From the NCBI GenBank assembly GCA_900708905.1, contig CAADRB010000024.1, positions 1,274,723 through 1,338,722 on the forward strand: DNA of 64,000 nt. Direction: 5' to 3'. This document shows positions 52,001 to 64,000 of this stretch, in pieces. Positions within the stretch are counted from its first letter, which is position 1. Each line of letters starts with the position of its first letter. The notes under the pieces are model-generated. The model had not been told where the DNA came from, ran no database searches, and was given only the letters and a program-made list of their open reading frames with translations. Origin of the DNA: Hymenolepis diminuta. Taxonomy: Eukaryota > Platyhelminthes > Cestoda > Cyclophyllidea > Hymenolepididae. The position numbers and the translations under genes are program-made.

Positions 52001-52115
52001 CTATTTACTTGTTAGCTGTTAGGATCAGTTTGTTGACAAACATTATACCAATGGATGACAGGGTATATCCTACTATGATTACGCATTTGTAAAGGACAGG
52101 AGCGTCCCCTATCAT
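49025..52115 (-). CDS. Nucleotide-sugar transporter, SLC35D-like
   Basis: Nine exons, in transcript order: 52116-52009, 51971-51851, 51818-51751, 51716-51645, 51604-51536, 51498-51303, 51226-51080, 51011-50929, 49112-49025. Phases close exactly from ATG 52115 to TAG, giving 316 aa. Family signatures: FVNKLILTANKFPSPVFLAA near the N terminus, LFSALRRIS (the MFTVLRKF position), AGAFIAVSGDINFDLIGYGF, INNVSTAAKGLLTKSRL (the NDIFTAANGVYTKQKM position), LLFYNSIFM, SALTTSVIGVMK and GGDYIFTIVNF. These match SLC35D1/D2/Hfrc-type carriers, which exchange cytosolic UDP-sugars for luminal UMP in ER/Golgi membranes through about ten transmembrane helices. The substrate cannot be told from sequence. The five 5' introns are 32-40 bp; the last is 1.8 kb. 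The ATG lies one base after a strong acceptor (CTTTTCAG|GATG), so a 5' exon or spliced leader may precede it. Confidence 0.88.
49113..50928 (-). other. Last intron of the SLC35D-like gene (1.8 kb)
   Basis: AT-rich. A G+C-richer patch at about 50090-50170 may be an old repeat. No coding sequence was recognised. Confidence 0.6.
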
Positions 52116-52116
52116 C

Positions 52117-54493
52117 CTGAAAAGTACACAAAAAAACAAGGTGCGAACTTTTCGTAACATCCGCCAACATATTTATAATCGGGGAGTTGACCTTCGAACT
52201 TTTCTAGGAACTCTAAGAAAAAATCCGGAATAAATCTAAATGTCAAATTTAGGCTCTCAAATAGTTTGAATTCATTATGGAGTGGTAAATCTATCTTCTC
52301 TGATTTTATTAATGCTATTATTAATTTTTTAAACAGTTTATTTTTGCTTTATTTTATTTACAGAAGATTACTGATAAAATGGTGACCGTATTACCCTCTA
52401 GATTATTTTTCAAATAAATTTAGCAAGATAATTAAAGATTATTACGATTAGTGGGTAATTTGACATTTTTGTTTGATGTTAATAGTATCTTCAGAGCGAA
52501 TGACATATTAGGAATTAAAAAATGGAGGAAGTCATATTACTAAATAAGCTTTAGCTGTATGTTTATTCAAAAATACTGTTCTATTAGGAATTTACATGTA
52601 TATGTGTAGTTTCAGATAAAATGCGACTTATCAAATATTTGTATCACTAGCTGTGCTTCGAATCGGTTATTTTTATAGTTACTATTATTGATACTATTAC
52701 AATTCCGGCTACTAGAAATGTGTAAAATGGTTCAACTATGTCATAGTTTCACATTCATTGGTAAGTCCCCAAGTTGGAGTGTTTGTAAAGCTAAGGGCTG
52801 TTATCTGACTTTGAACTATTGATTTCAAATAAAAACGACTATTTAAAGTGGATAAATTTTAGATAGATAACACATTCGATTGAAACCTTTGATCAGTCTC
52901 TATTAAACCACTGCGATTATGTAAGCATATTTGTAAAAAATGATAACTCATAGAATAAATGAAGAAGAACCATTTCATATTTAAATCCTAGTTTCGGAAT
53001 ATTATAAATTCATAAAATTTGGAACTTATTATTCCATCTACTTGGAATTTTATTTTGTTCAATAAATTTTTCATAGAAATACATATAAATTCTATATCAA
53101 CTCATAAGTATTCCTGAATTATGCTCCCCTAGTTCTAAGCTTAAAAGTTTCAAAATGTTCAGAGTAATCGCTGAGTTAGTCTAGACCTTTCTTATTGATA
53201 CCATTAAATCATGAAATTAAATCACTGATACAATTTGAGCAGATCGTGCATATCTACTAAAAGAACAGATTTTGAAATTTTGGGATTTTGGTCCTGAGAC
53301 CAACTATTTCTGCATAAGGCTGGCTGCCATTGGCTCCGCCCTATTTTTTGTCTCTAGATTTTTTGTTCTGTTAAAGCCTCAAAGTGAAAGCGAAAATCCG
53401 TATTCGATTGGATTCTCGTAATCTGATGTTCCAAAATCGAATGTAATTTTTTTAGATTGCGAAAGAAAGTGCACACTCAAAACTAAATTTTCAAAATTTT
53501 GCGGCTTAACTTGAGATTTCACAACTCGTACATCTACCTTTTAATGATTAAGATAAAAGCAGGGTAATTTAACCTTTCTCTCTCTAAATATGGCTGTGCA
53601 CATACATGTATTTATCTCGACTTATAGGGACACGATATAATTTTATTTTCCTCCTATTTAGTTGAAATGAAATAGTTTGAAGACAGTTCTAACAGTGAAA
53701 TGATCAGAGTACTTTTAAGGTTATCACATACTACCTGAAATAAAGTTACACAATGGCACTTGCTGTAATTTCCTTTTATCTAATTTTAAGACAATAATAA
53801 AAATTTTATATAACTAGATAGCATTTTCAAGCGTAGTAGATCGTGACGCTAAATTAGCTTAGACTTTTGGTAAGGTTGCAGATGTACACGCATCTTCAAG
53901 CATAAATTCCATTTAATTCCATTATGGTTTGTAATTGATTGCTCCGCTTGATACATTGAGAATTGTATGAATACCGGAAATTAATACACAAAAACTACTT
54001 CCCGAAAGTGGATGTTTCATCGACCGAATGCAAATGAATTTTGTCTTCAGTGTTTTTGTCTTAATTAAAACAGACTTATCCTACCACATTTACATATTCA
54101 CTCCCGCGCTTATGTTAATTAGATTTTCACGAGAACTCCTAATAAACCTACTACTTAAATAAGCAAATAATCTACAAAATACTGAGATGAAACTTGTATA
54201 TTCTCATTTTCTTTACAGTAAAAATTATAATTTCGAAGTTTCTTTATTTGATAGATAATTCTCCTCCTGATGTTTTTAATAAACATAAATGTAATTCATT
54301 ATTCACAAGTAAAGCTGTATTTAAATGTACAATAAATAACTGTTAATCGACGGCTAAAAAGTCGACTTTCTATAAAATCAAAATATGATCTAAAATCACA
54401 CTGGCGCACTCTTAAAACAAGGGAAGGAATCGAATGTTCGACCAATCAGAAAATAAACCAAGAGGAACGGGTAGGGTTGACAGCAAATGATCA
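52117..54493. other. Intergenic region between SLC35D-like gene and bestrophin
   Basis: The two minus-strand genes are in tandem, so this is bestrophin 3' flank plus SLC35D promoter. A minus-strand AATAAA (TTTATT at 54243-54248) lies about 250 bp past the bestrophin stop. No coding sequence was seen. Confidence 0.55.
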
Positions 54494-57400
54494 TTAGTGA
54501 ACAAAGACAGACATTTTTCTACCAGCTGCGAAGTCGATATTGGCCAATGAGCCACGGAAAGGGTCTTCGGATGTTGAGGAGGAGACACGATGGGACCAGA
54601 GACTGGCGTCACCATTCCCCTCCACTGTGGAGATTTTCGCGGGTAAGTTGATATCATCTGCGTCCCAGTAGGAGTCTTTGACTATTGGAGGAATCTCACT
54701 ATTATAAGCCCGGTCCCAAAAATTTGTAAACTACAAAAAGCGAAGAATGCGTTCAAAATGGAAAAAATTGTTCTAGCAAGCTATATTGCTAAAAGCGGTT
54801 AAAATTTGGGCGACATTCACCTGCTGCTAGTGAGATTCGCACATACTTATTGAACGAGAATCCACCACATTAGAAGTATTCTGGTGGTAAATCAACAGTC
54901 CAGTTTTAATTTTATTGTGTCAATTCATCTTCCTACTGTTTGTTTAAAGGGATAGTTTAACAGAGCATGTTGGCGTCTCATGGACCAATCGTTAACCTAT
55001 TATTTTGAAATTAAAAAGGGATGATCAATCAATAATTTTTGAATTTAACCCCCATGAGGGTTAAATCAATAAAGCATTGATCAGTTTAATTTAAATTCGC
55101 AGAATAATTAGGATTAATTTGGTCTTAAATACAACCCCATATTAATAGGAGTGGAAGACTAATAGAGTTATTGTTACATTGCATGACAGAATTTAAACGC
55201 ACTTCATAAAACTAAATTCAGATAGACGAGAAAAATGAGGATTGAGCACTCCTAACGGTGGTCAGGATAAAAGTACCCGACAAATTAAGGAGAATACAAT
55301 CGACCCTACCAAAACCCTTAATAGGTTAGTGTAATTTCAATGTATTCGGCTAATTTCGAAAGCCTCAGCGCTGTTTGATTTTAATTCATTCTATCTACTC
55401 ATTTACTGACGCTCCAAAAATACTTCGTTTGTTCTTCTCTATGAAAAACCAATAACTTTAGAGTTAATCACCACGGATTCGAAAAAGAGGACTAGTTTAA
55501 ATTACTTGAAAGAACTTCTCTACCCGAAGTATCATTACGATTGAACATCTAAGTAACTATGACTTGAAAATACTCTTGGAATTTCGCTAAGAGTTTGTTT
55601 TAAGAGGGGCGGAGGGGGGGATACATCAAATGAAAATATCAGTTCAGACCTACTTGAACATTGCGTTCAATGTATTCTTCAATTTCAAAATCGTCTTCAT
55701 CTTCACCAAATGGACTAATTAGGGTTTCTGCGACCTAAATTTAAAAAAAAATCAATAAACATATGTACATGTAGTTCAAGTCAGGTGACCACAAAAGTTC
55801 AAGGCTCTTGTTGCCAAAGGAACTATCTATTGTATTTATCTACATATTTTTTAGGCAATAAAGTAGCAAAACAGCTTAAATGATCCCCAGTTTTAATATT
55901 ACATAAAAATTAACGATTGCATTCATTCACAAGTTATTAGAACCTACAAATGGGTGTGATAGTATAATTTAAAAACCCATTGAGGGAAAAAGTTTAAATT
56001 TTTCTTGGGCAAAGATAGGCCAGACTAAGTATGTGAGGAAATCGTAATCTGGACAATTCTAAAAAGACTGCTTATCCCAATAGGTGAACTTTTCTACGGA
56101 AGATCTCAGATCTGTTATCTCTGACGTGGCAAATAAAACCCTAGGCTTCTGATGCAGAAAGATAGTCCACTCATTCATACAACTCAAAATCTGCCAAAAT
56201 CAAATTGAGAAAATGAATATTTTTGCATGCAACTGGTACTTAGATAAAAGAGTTGATAACTTACCTTTAGCCAACCCATGTAGAAAAGGAATCGGAGCAG
56301 ACCGAAAATGGGGACATAGAGATCAACACTATTATTCTTGTAGGGTTTCTTGGGATCAAGATATTGCCAAGCGAAGAGAGCGAATGCGAAGTAAGCGTAG
56401 ACAATCAGTGTAGCGACCTAGATGTAAAAAATAAGTGATGAAAATAGTTAGTTCTATGGTAACTTGTATCTATTTCAGGTCGCCGGTTTGGAGGTAACCA
56501 ACGCATATCTAGTAATTGGAGTAATGAACAGCAGTGGTTGAATACGACACCCGCTACTCTCAGAAGATAAGGTAAGTAGTATACAATCGACGAGTAAAGT
56601 CTTGTATGGGTATTACCACTGACATGTTGGTGAAATTACCGGACTTCCTTCTTAATGGTCGTCTGAAGAGGTGGGTCATGATATGATCTCCCTAAAAAAT
56701 CCTTATTTGAAAAACCTTTGACTTGAATATCCACTAAAGTCTCTATTTACTCCAGTAAGGCGTTCGCGTCTACTTATATTATTTGGATCGTTTTGGACAG
56801 TTCCTACTACGTTAAAATACTAACAATCTACTCGAAATTATTCATTGAAGTCACTACACTTCAAAGTAGTATTCGGTTTAAGCTTGAAACGTAAATGAAA
56901 TATTAATAAAATTGTCGTTGGTTCCTTAGCAGTTTAGTAAGAGGCTATTATGACCGTTGATGTGGGTAAGCACTTATTTTTTGGACTTGCGGATTGAGCA
57001 CTACAAACATAAAGAGAGTCTTACAACTGATGGATCCATAAAAATTGTGACAGGATGAAATAAAGGTGATAAAATTGGAATTTGAGAAAGCAGATAGTCA
57101 GATGAGTCTGGGACTCAGATGAAGTAGGATTCTTCCGATTATCTGACTATAACTCCGATTTTTATCGTCCGCTTCTTTTTCCTTTCCTCTTTCTAAATCA
57201 TTAAAGGGTGTAAAATGTCTCGGTTATGGTAGTAAGCTTAGATGAAAATCCACAAACGAAAAACTTGAAATAGACAAGTGAAAAGAATTTGGCAAAATTC
57301 AGCTGAGGAAGCATTTTAGCCGCCCTTTCAGAACCCAGATTTCCTCATTATTAACAAATCAGACTATTTTAAAGTGGCTAAAACCATTTTAAACACTGTT

Positions 57401-60251
57401 TCCAGAATTAACCAACTCTAGCGATGTGGTAAGGAAATTAAAAGCTCAATACAGCCAAAAAGGTCAATAGATGACCTGTATGCCGTGGTTCAACACCTGT
57501 CTATTATTTTTTGTAAATTGTATTACATTTAAAGCAAAAATTGTACTGAAGAAGATACTCAGAAATACTAATATTTATGTGATTTAATACTTATTTTATG
57601 TGAAATTTCGGCCTGATGTTTAAAAACAAGTTTCAAAAAACAAATATATCAAAGGGTGTTCATGACAATTTTTCAATAAAGTAAATCGCATAAAATATTT
57701 TGACTTTTTTGTGATTTTAGACAATTCAGGAATACATTTGTGATAGTACTATAGAAATAAGTTGCATAAATTATCTCGATATATAGCAAGCATCAAAGGT
57801 ATTTTTCTTAGTGACCTGAGTATAGACAAGTGGCACATTGATCCAATCATAAACCACGAGTTTGTAGAGTCTGTCTCGATAGGCTCCAATTTCTACAGTT
57901 AGTAATTCCACAGCGCGATCAAAGACAATGTTCTTCTCCTTGTACATCTCAGTTACGAGATCCTGAGCCCAGCAAAGTGGTAGGAAGTTGATGGGACCCA
58001 TGTTGTCGGATGCACTCTCTTCATAACGGCGAAGTTCTTCGGGAGTTATAAGACCTTTAAAATAAAAAAAGAGTAAGAGTTCTCTCAGAAACTGATGGGG
58101 CCATAAATTACCTTAAGAATAAAATCAAGATATCTCAGGATAGAATTTAATGGACCAGACTATGCTGAGAGCTAGTCTAAATGGCGGAATGAAATACTTT
58201 CTTTTTATCAGTTAATTTTTATGCTTCAATGGTTTTAACCACAGTTTCAAAAAGAAGGTTGCAAATGCAACGAAGAGAAATATACTCTTAGAGCTCATAA
58301 ATGGTCTGTTTTAAAACAAGATAGTTAGAATTATGAGAATGTCAACGTTTTACTGGAAGTTCAATAGTTCAGTTGGCGATCGTGAAGTAAGTATAGTGGG
58401 TGTTGTTCGTTTTTAATTAGATTCGTGGAGGGAAACTCATTAGAGCAAAAAAATTATCGAAGTTTACGAAATATATCCTTGAAGGATAGCTACAAAAGGC
58501 AGCATTTAAAATGACACCGAATTCTACTATAATTTGCACTCAAATTAGGGCCGAATATAAAATATTGTCAGAGCCCCTCAGTGAGAAAGTGGAAATCGAT
58601 GATGAAGTACTACAATAAGATGGAAAACAAGTTGACTCAAGCCCACATAGTCTATGGGTTGTTTTGGAGTGAAAGATTCATGTTTCACAGATGATCTCGA
58701 AGATTAGTCTCATTCTCGTTAGTTTGTGGACGCATGCTGCTCTTGGTACCTTGACAATTGTTACAGACAAAACTGTTCTCGATGAAGTGGCATTAAACCA
58801 CCTATATTCATGTAAATAACCCATATTAAATCAATAAAGTTTCTTGAGGGTTTCTCTCTATACTGAATCTGGGTCAACTGAAGTATCAGCTCTGTTAAGA
58901 TAGCGACTACGTTTTGAATAAAACGTGCATACAAATAAGATCCGATTAACCTGAGCTCCGAAACGATCATTCAGTAAATAATTCCTCTACTGATCTTAAT
59001 ATATATGTTAAATAAATAATACACGGATCAATATTTAATTTAGTCATAACTTAGTAAAGAAAAAATACTCTAGCTCATCAAATAAGTATTTAAAAAAGAT
59101 TTTTAAACAATACGAAATTAATTGAATATTCTAAAACAATGATTTTAAATTTGTTTGATAAAATGCTTGACGATAAAATCACTGGAACAATGGGATTTAA
59201 TTGTAATATAGAAAACAGCAAATCAGAAAAATTACTTAAACTAGAGATTCTGATAATAAGGTCTAAGATAAATTAAACTTCTCACGATAAAAAGAGGGAA
59301 GGAAAAAAAGTAAAGCAAGTATTTCATTGAATTTATTAAAACCTCTCTACATAATCTAAAAGTTGCATCTTTCTAATAGGCAACGTCTTCAAATAGAAGC
59401 TTTCTATTACCGATTTGGCTTATAAGTATTCAGCAATGACCTCTAAAATCGTCCAATTTTACCAATCCCACTAATAATCTAGTGCAATATAGCGAATTAA
59501 ATATTAATCAAATTAATGAAAGGAATTAGCTTCTAAGTCTGTCTATTATAACATGGTTGAATAAAGAAGTAACATTATATATATGAATGAACAAGTAGAT
59601 GATTCGGGTTACATGATGACCCCCAAATGCATATTGATGCGTACATTAGCTCAACAGTATCCCCCTCAGAAAAATTTAGTTTTAAAAAATGAAACAAACC
59701 GGCGGAAATAAGATGTTCCAAGGTCGGAAATCGCATCCGTGCACGTGAGGAGATATCGCGAGTTGTCAGGCAGAATGAGAGATTGACATAACGAACGAAA
59801 GTTCGTCTTTGCATTCGAGCTCGTTCAGTAGTTGATAGGGCATATGCGTTGATGAATAGAGTTAAAGAATCTGGCCAGGGTATGGCACAAAATTGTTCCC
59901 ACCATCGTCGTACAATTGTATTAACGTAGAAACCCAACACAAAAACTACAGGGAAAAGCTCACTAACTTTTTCACACCGAAGACAGAGATGTTCAAACTT
60001 CCTGAATGTATGAATAATTAGGAATGGAATTAAACATACTCTTTAGCGTTTGCATCAAGGGCAAGTCGATAGATGAGAGATATGATTGTATAAAGGATGG
60101 AAAATATAATGAACTCGAACCAGATGACCTTGTAAACGCTTCCCTTCCATCTTAACAAATTAAAAATTATTATGAATGCTTACCGTAGTAATAATTTAAG
60201 GAAGGCTAAATAGGTTGTAGTGGCAACCGAAGCAGTGTAGGAAACAGTCAT
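54494..60251 (-). CDS. Bestrophin anion channel
   Basis: Seven exons, in transcript order: 60251-60184, 60150-60040, 60001-59700, 58054-57816, 56417-56265, 55734-55654, 54730-54494. Phases close exactly, giving 396 aa. The start MTVSYTASVATTT matches the usual MTVTYT bestrophin N terminus. Other signatures: RWKGSVYKVIWFEF, FPVVFVLGFYVNTIVRRWWEQ (pore helix), IPWPD, RRTFVRYVNLS, FPTLEHLISAGLI, YDWINVPLVYTQ and the Ca2+-clasp segment SPFGEDEDDFE at about residues 298-308. Family members are pentameric Ca2+-activated Cl-/HCO3- channels of the plasma or organelle membrane. The tail ends soon after the PPIVKDSYWD motif, so it lacks the long C-terminal extension of human BEST1 (585 aa). The first two introns are 33 and 38 bp, later ones 0.5-1.6 kb. 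The BEST paralogue cannot be assigned. Confidence 0.95.
54731..55653 (-). other. Bestrophin last intron (0.9 kb)
   Basis: No feature recognised. Confidence 0.6.
56418..57815 (-). other. Bestrophin intron 4 (1.4 kb)
   Basis: AT-rich and featureless on inspection, except for an imperfect short inverted repeat near 57090-57150 (AGATAGTCAGATGA / ATTATCTGACTAT). Confidence 0.6.
58055..59699 (-). other. Bestrophin intron 3 (1.6 kb)
   Basis: No coding sequence or recognisable repeat. A short minus-strand frame at 58761-58970 is motif-free. Confidence 0.65.
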
Positions 60252-62063
60252 CAAAGCTATATGGCATTTAAATTACATGTAAAAGCCCTATAAAAGTGAT
60301 AAAAGTGTATAAAACACACCAAGGTTGGCTGCAGAAATAAGCTTAATTATATTTTCAAAACAGTGAAATCCACATTATTTTTATAATTGTTCACCATTAA
60401 AATGTTTAAATCTTTTAATTTCCTAGGCAATGATGAAAATAATTTAAGATAGTATGAAAACATAGATGTATATTAGTCCCTACTTTTTGGTGTTTTATCA
60501 TTAAATATAAAATCATAATTTGCGTGTTTATTGAGATGGAATTAAAATTAAGTAAGGTCTATTTTTGGAGCACTGTGTGAGCTGAATAGATTCAAACACT
60601 CATACTAGAGAAAGTTCATAAATTAAGTTTATACATTGCTTTAATGTTGCGCTATAAAAGATCTTCTCTTTTCAGGTGAATTAAAATCCTAAAAGTTAGT
60701 ACAATCCATTTAATGTAAGAATATAAGTGATCCTAATTGATTAATAATCCTTTAATGTAGTGTTGAAGGATTATGTAATTAATAAAAATTTAAATAATGT
60801 AATTGGCATCTTCAAAGAGTTAAACAACAATTCAAAACGAACAACTAGCAGTCTTTAAGTTTTTAAACTTATGTTAGAGTCTGTTTCTTTACGACTGTTT
60901 TTAAGTGAATATCACAAGATGATATATCCAGAAACAAGCAGTGTCTGATCATTGAACTCCTTTTCAATAGCAGTCTATTCAAAACCGATTACAGTGACAT
61001 CCAAGTGTTTTCTTACGTATGAATGCTAACGTAACTATTATTTTTTAATAACATGTCTAAGAAACTTAAATCAAAGCTACGAGATACGCTAAATCGACTC
61101 TTCCGTAGAAAAGATTTTATCTGGGTCAAGAAAGATGGATGTCTCATATTTCGATGGGAGATGCTATAGCCAGCAGATGTCTGTCATCATCTAGCGATTA
61201 GAAATGATTGACTGGCGATAATATCGTCACTACAGTGTCCACGGACGGTTGCGCTGTGCGTTTGCGAGTTTGCACATTGATACCTAAATGGATGTCTCTC
61301 ATCACGCCGAGACTCTGACAACGAGACATGACTGACGTCCAACGAAGAAATATTTTGTATATAAACATAATTTACTTATTGATAAATTGGGGTGGCTTGC
61401 CTGCCACCTCCGAGCTGACCTACAGCATGAGTGCCTTGACTTATTCCATCTATTCGATAGACCCTCAACGTTATTACAAAAAGAGACATTCTTTCAGAAT
61501 CTGCTGATTTTGCAATTTAAATGAGAAACATATTGAGAACAATCGGAATATCAAGCTAACTGACAAATTAATGGTATTAGTGGCAAGTTTGCCGCTTAAC
61601 CTTAATGATAACATCAAAACATATTACTAATATTTGAGCGACTAAGGTATGTGCATTTGTCTGTTAAAAGTGGTATTTAAATACGGATAATTAATATTAT
61701 TCTTTCTATTCATAAATAAGATAACGTAATCGACCTATCATTTACGGCGGATTGCATGCAGATTTTATCAACCGCTTCTTATAATTTAAAGCGTGACACT
61801 TTCTGATTGGCCCTTGGATAAGTGTGGGTTTGATATTTGCCTCAACGTGGTACGTGTTATCTTAAGTTGCAATTAATTTAATGTTTTAATGCAATTTTAA
61901 ATCAGATTTATTGTGAGCTTTAAATAATTAATTTAGAATAATAGGCATGATTAAGCTTGTAACACTCCTTAATTTTTGTACTGTATCTTTGCAGAAATTA
62001 TTTGATGCTTAATCCCAGCTGATACTCAAGTACATATATTCATTAAATACTTGCCTTTCAGCC
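60252..62063. promoter_or_regulatory. Divergent promoter region bestrophin / FARSB, with repeat
   Basis: About 1.8 kb between two head-to-head start codons. It contains copy B of the dispersed repeat at 61163-61478; otherwise AT-rich. The FARSB ATG is 2 nt after a CTTTCAG. No core promoter motif could be assigned. Confidence 0.5.
61163..61478 (-). repeat. Dispersed ~320-bp repeat, copy B (possible solo LTR)
   Basis: Inverted, diverged copy of 29265-29597. Read on the minus strand it starts TGTAATAACG and ends CTATAGCA like copy A. It lies in the shared upstream region of bestrophin and FARSB, so it could influence their expression. Confidence 0.75.
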
Positions 62064-63920
62064 ATGCCAATTATATCTATACCCGAGAAGGTTTTGTTCG
62101 AAAAACTCGGTCGTACTTATTGTAAGTCCCTATCGCCGTATTCCCAATTCATCTAACTTTTTTAGCCGAGTCAGAGTTCGAGGATCTCTGCTTTGCCTAT
62201 GGTTTGGAACTCGACGAAATTGTAAGTTAAATTGTTTTCTCTTATTCATCTCTTATTTCAGACCTCGGAACAAGAATTAGCTGCTCGGGAACATGGCAGT
62301 ACAGTTGTTCCAAATAAGAGCTCTGAGAGAATCTATAAAGTAGAAGTGCCAGCTAATCGATATGATCTACTTTGTGCTGAAGGACTTACGCGAGCACTAC
62401 TCATCTTTCAGAGCAAGTAAACTTGATTTGGGGTTAAGATGTTATATTTTTTTACTCCTCTCTGTGTCTGTTTATTCATTTAATTACCCACTGGTTTAGG
62501 TTTAAATCCCCCATTTACAAACCAATTAAACCAACCCATCCCATTCAAATGTTTGTCACTGAAGAAGTAAGTTTATTACTTTTCAAAGAATATTGACGTA
62601 TTAAATCGTAAAATCCAATTTTTATTACTTTTTTAATAAAAGACAAAATTGGTGCGTCCATACGTAGTTGGTGCCGTTCTGAGGAACATAACCTTTACTG
62701 AGGGGAGTTTTACGAGTTTCATCGATCTTCAGGACAAATTGCACCAAAACATTGGCAGGTTAGTTTACTGAATCTTAACATTTTCGAAGTTCCTGTTTCT
62801 AATCGTCTCTCACTTATTAACTGTTCTATGATCAAGTATTATGGATATTTTACACGCGCGTCTTATTTGAACTTACTGTCACCATTATCCGTACAAAGAG
62901 AAAGCATTCCAGAAATAATATGACTTTTGTTGTTTGACTGCAGGCGCTGTACCTTATTGTTGTTATTAGTAATTTCAACCTCTGGATTTCACCGGTACAT
63001 TGTAATCTACGAGATGGTTTAGTTTGCACAGTATTTCTACCAGCCAAATTCCACAGGATACATTTGTTTAAGGTCTATTCTTAGCCTCTAATAAATTAAT
63101 GCTATGATGAGGTGCTTTTTTTCGCATCACTTAATGTTCGTAGACTTAGTTGTAATACTAGTGACTATTACAAGTCATGCTTCTATATGCCATTATTTTT
63201 TGAATAAATTATTTTCGATCTTAATGAATGGAATACTTCGTTAAGCTTCTTCATTGGTTGGTCATTTCAATCTTTGAACTTTAACTCGGTAAACTTGCTG
63301 AATTTCGCCTTAGCGTCCCTGTGGATTTTCGTTTCTCAGTATTTATTGATATATTGTTTGGTAGTCTTTTTAATTGATGTTTTAGCATCGGTTTTTGTGA
63401 TATTTTAAGTAATATAATGTTCAATGTTTTTTTTTTCAATATAGATAATTTAGCATTGATCTTTTTTCCCTAATCATGCAATTATAAGCTTATATATGTA
63501 TATGGACACCGTCTGGGTTGCTCGCTATGACTGATAAAGTAGTGTGCGGATAAGATATTCTAATCCACTTGCATTTATTTTGATAGAAAACGCAGTTTGG
63601 TCGCTATAGGGACTCACGATTTGGACACTCTGAAGCCTCCATTCGTGTACACTGCTTTGCCACCGAAGGATATTCGTTTCAAGCCGCTGAATCAGACTCA
63701 GGAATACACAGCTGAGGAGCTTATGGAGCTCTATTCCGTTAGTTCCATTCCTCAGTTTTATTGACGAATATTATTTACTTAGTTTACTAAACCGTTTGTT
63801 GTTCTGTGTAGAAAGAGTCGCATTTGAAGCCCTACTTGGAAATAATTCGTGGCAAACCTGTTTTCCCAGTAATAAAAGATGCCAACGGAGTTGTCTTGTC
63901 TATGCCCCCCATCATTAATG
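62064..63920 (+). CDS. FARSB: Phenylalanine--tRNA ligase beta subunit, 5' part (cut by window end)
   Basis: Seven exons: 62064-62121, 62166-62221, 62262-62416, 62500-62566, 62643-62758, 63587-63737, 63812-63920, all joining in phase. They give the first 237 residues of about 590 in the family; the last exon ends in phase 1 at a good donor (AATG|GTAAGC), so the gene continues to the right. Matches to the eukaryotic cytosolic beta chain are strong: [102 protein letters not shown] and [15 protein letters not shown]. The beta chain pairs with FARSA in an alpha2-beta2 enzyme that charges tRNA-Phe; this part covers the N-terminal and most of the B3/B4 (editing) region. Short introns (44, 40, 83, 76 bp) precede an 828-bp one. 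Confidence 0.97.
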
Positions 63921-64000
63921 GTAAGCTTATTTCGACATTTTCCTTTTTAATAAAACATGTTGCATGTGAAATTTTTAATTTGAGTTTATCACAATGAATA

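Overview
The window is AT-rich animal nuclear DNA with spliceosomal introns (GT...AG). The gene set and intron pattern suggest a flatworm, probably a parasitic one. Several genes have introns of only 32-45 bp at their 5' ends and introns of 1-4 kb further 3', a pattern described for schistosomes. Most start codons also lie 1-8 nt after an AG that could be a (trans-)splice acceptor. The exact species cannot be read from the sequence. There are two assembly gaps (14,933-14,946 and 39,549-39,634).

Layout. (1) 1-5.3 kb, plus strand: a gene of many small exons ending in a chromo-shadow domain (HP1-like). A decayed mariner transposon sits inside it. (2) 6.9-22.8 kb, minus strand: a golgin of about 1,177 aa with a C-terminal GRIP domain, best matched to GCC2/GCC185. 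(3) 23.95-31.85 kb, plus strand: complete uroporphyrinogen decarboxylase (UROD, 370 aa), head to head with GCC2 across about 1.16 kb. (4) 31.9-49.0 kb: a 17 kb gene-poor stretch. It holds a broken Ty3/gypsy element, an LTR-protease-LTR remnant in the opposite orientation, a broken chromodomain relic, a 463-bp nearly identical inverted repeat about 5 kb apart, and a few unrecognised possible exons. (5) 49.0-52.1 kb, minus strand: a nucleotide-sugar transporter of the SLC35D type (316 aa). (6) 54.5-60.25 kb, minus strand: a complete bestrophin anion channel (396 aa). (7) 62.06 kb to the right edge, plus strand: the 5' part of phenylalanyl-tRNA synthetase beta (FARSB), cut by the window end.

The genes are unrelated housekeeping and membrane genes and do not form an operon or one pathway. 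UROD acts in haem synthesis, GCC2 in endosome-to-Golgi tethering, SLC35D in Golgi sugar import, bestrophin in anion conductance, FARSB in translation and the HP1-like protein in chromatin. Gene models were built by hand from reading frames and splice sites. For GCC2, UROD, SLC35D, bestrophin and FARSB the phases close exactly across every junction. The 5' part of the HP1-like gene is less secure.

I found no clearly new multi-gene system. The most unusual items are the near-identical inverted repeat around 39-45 kb, the run of phase-0 small exons in the HP1-like gene, and the possible spliced-leader acceptors in front of most genes.
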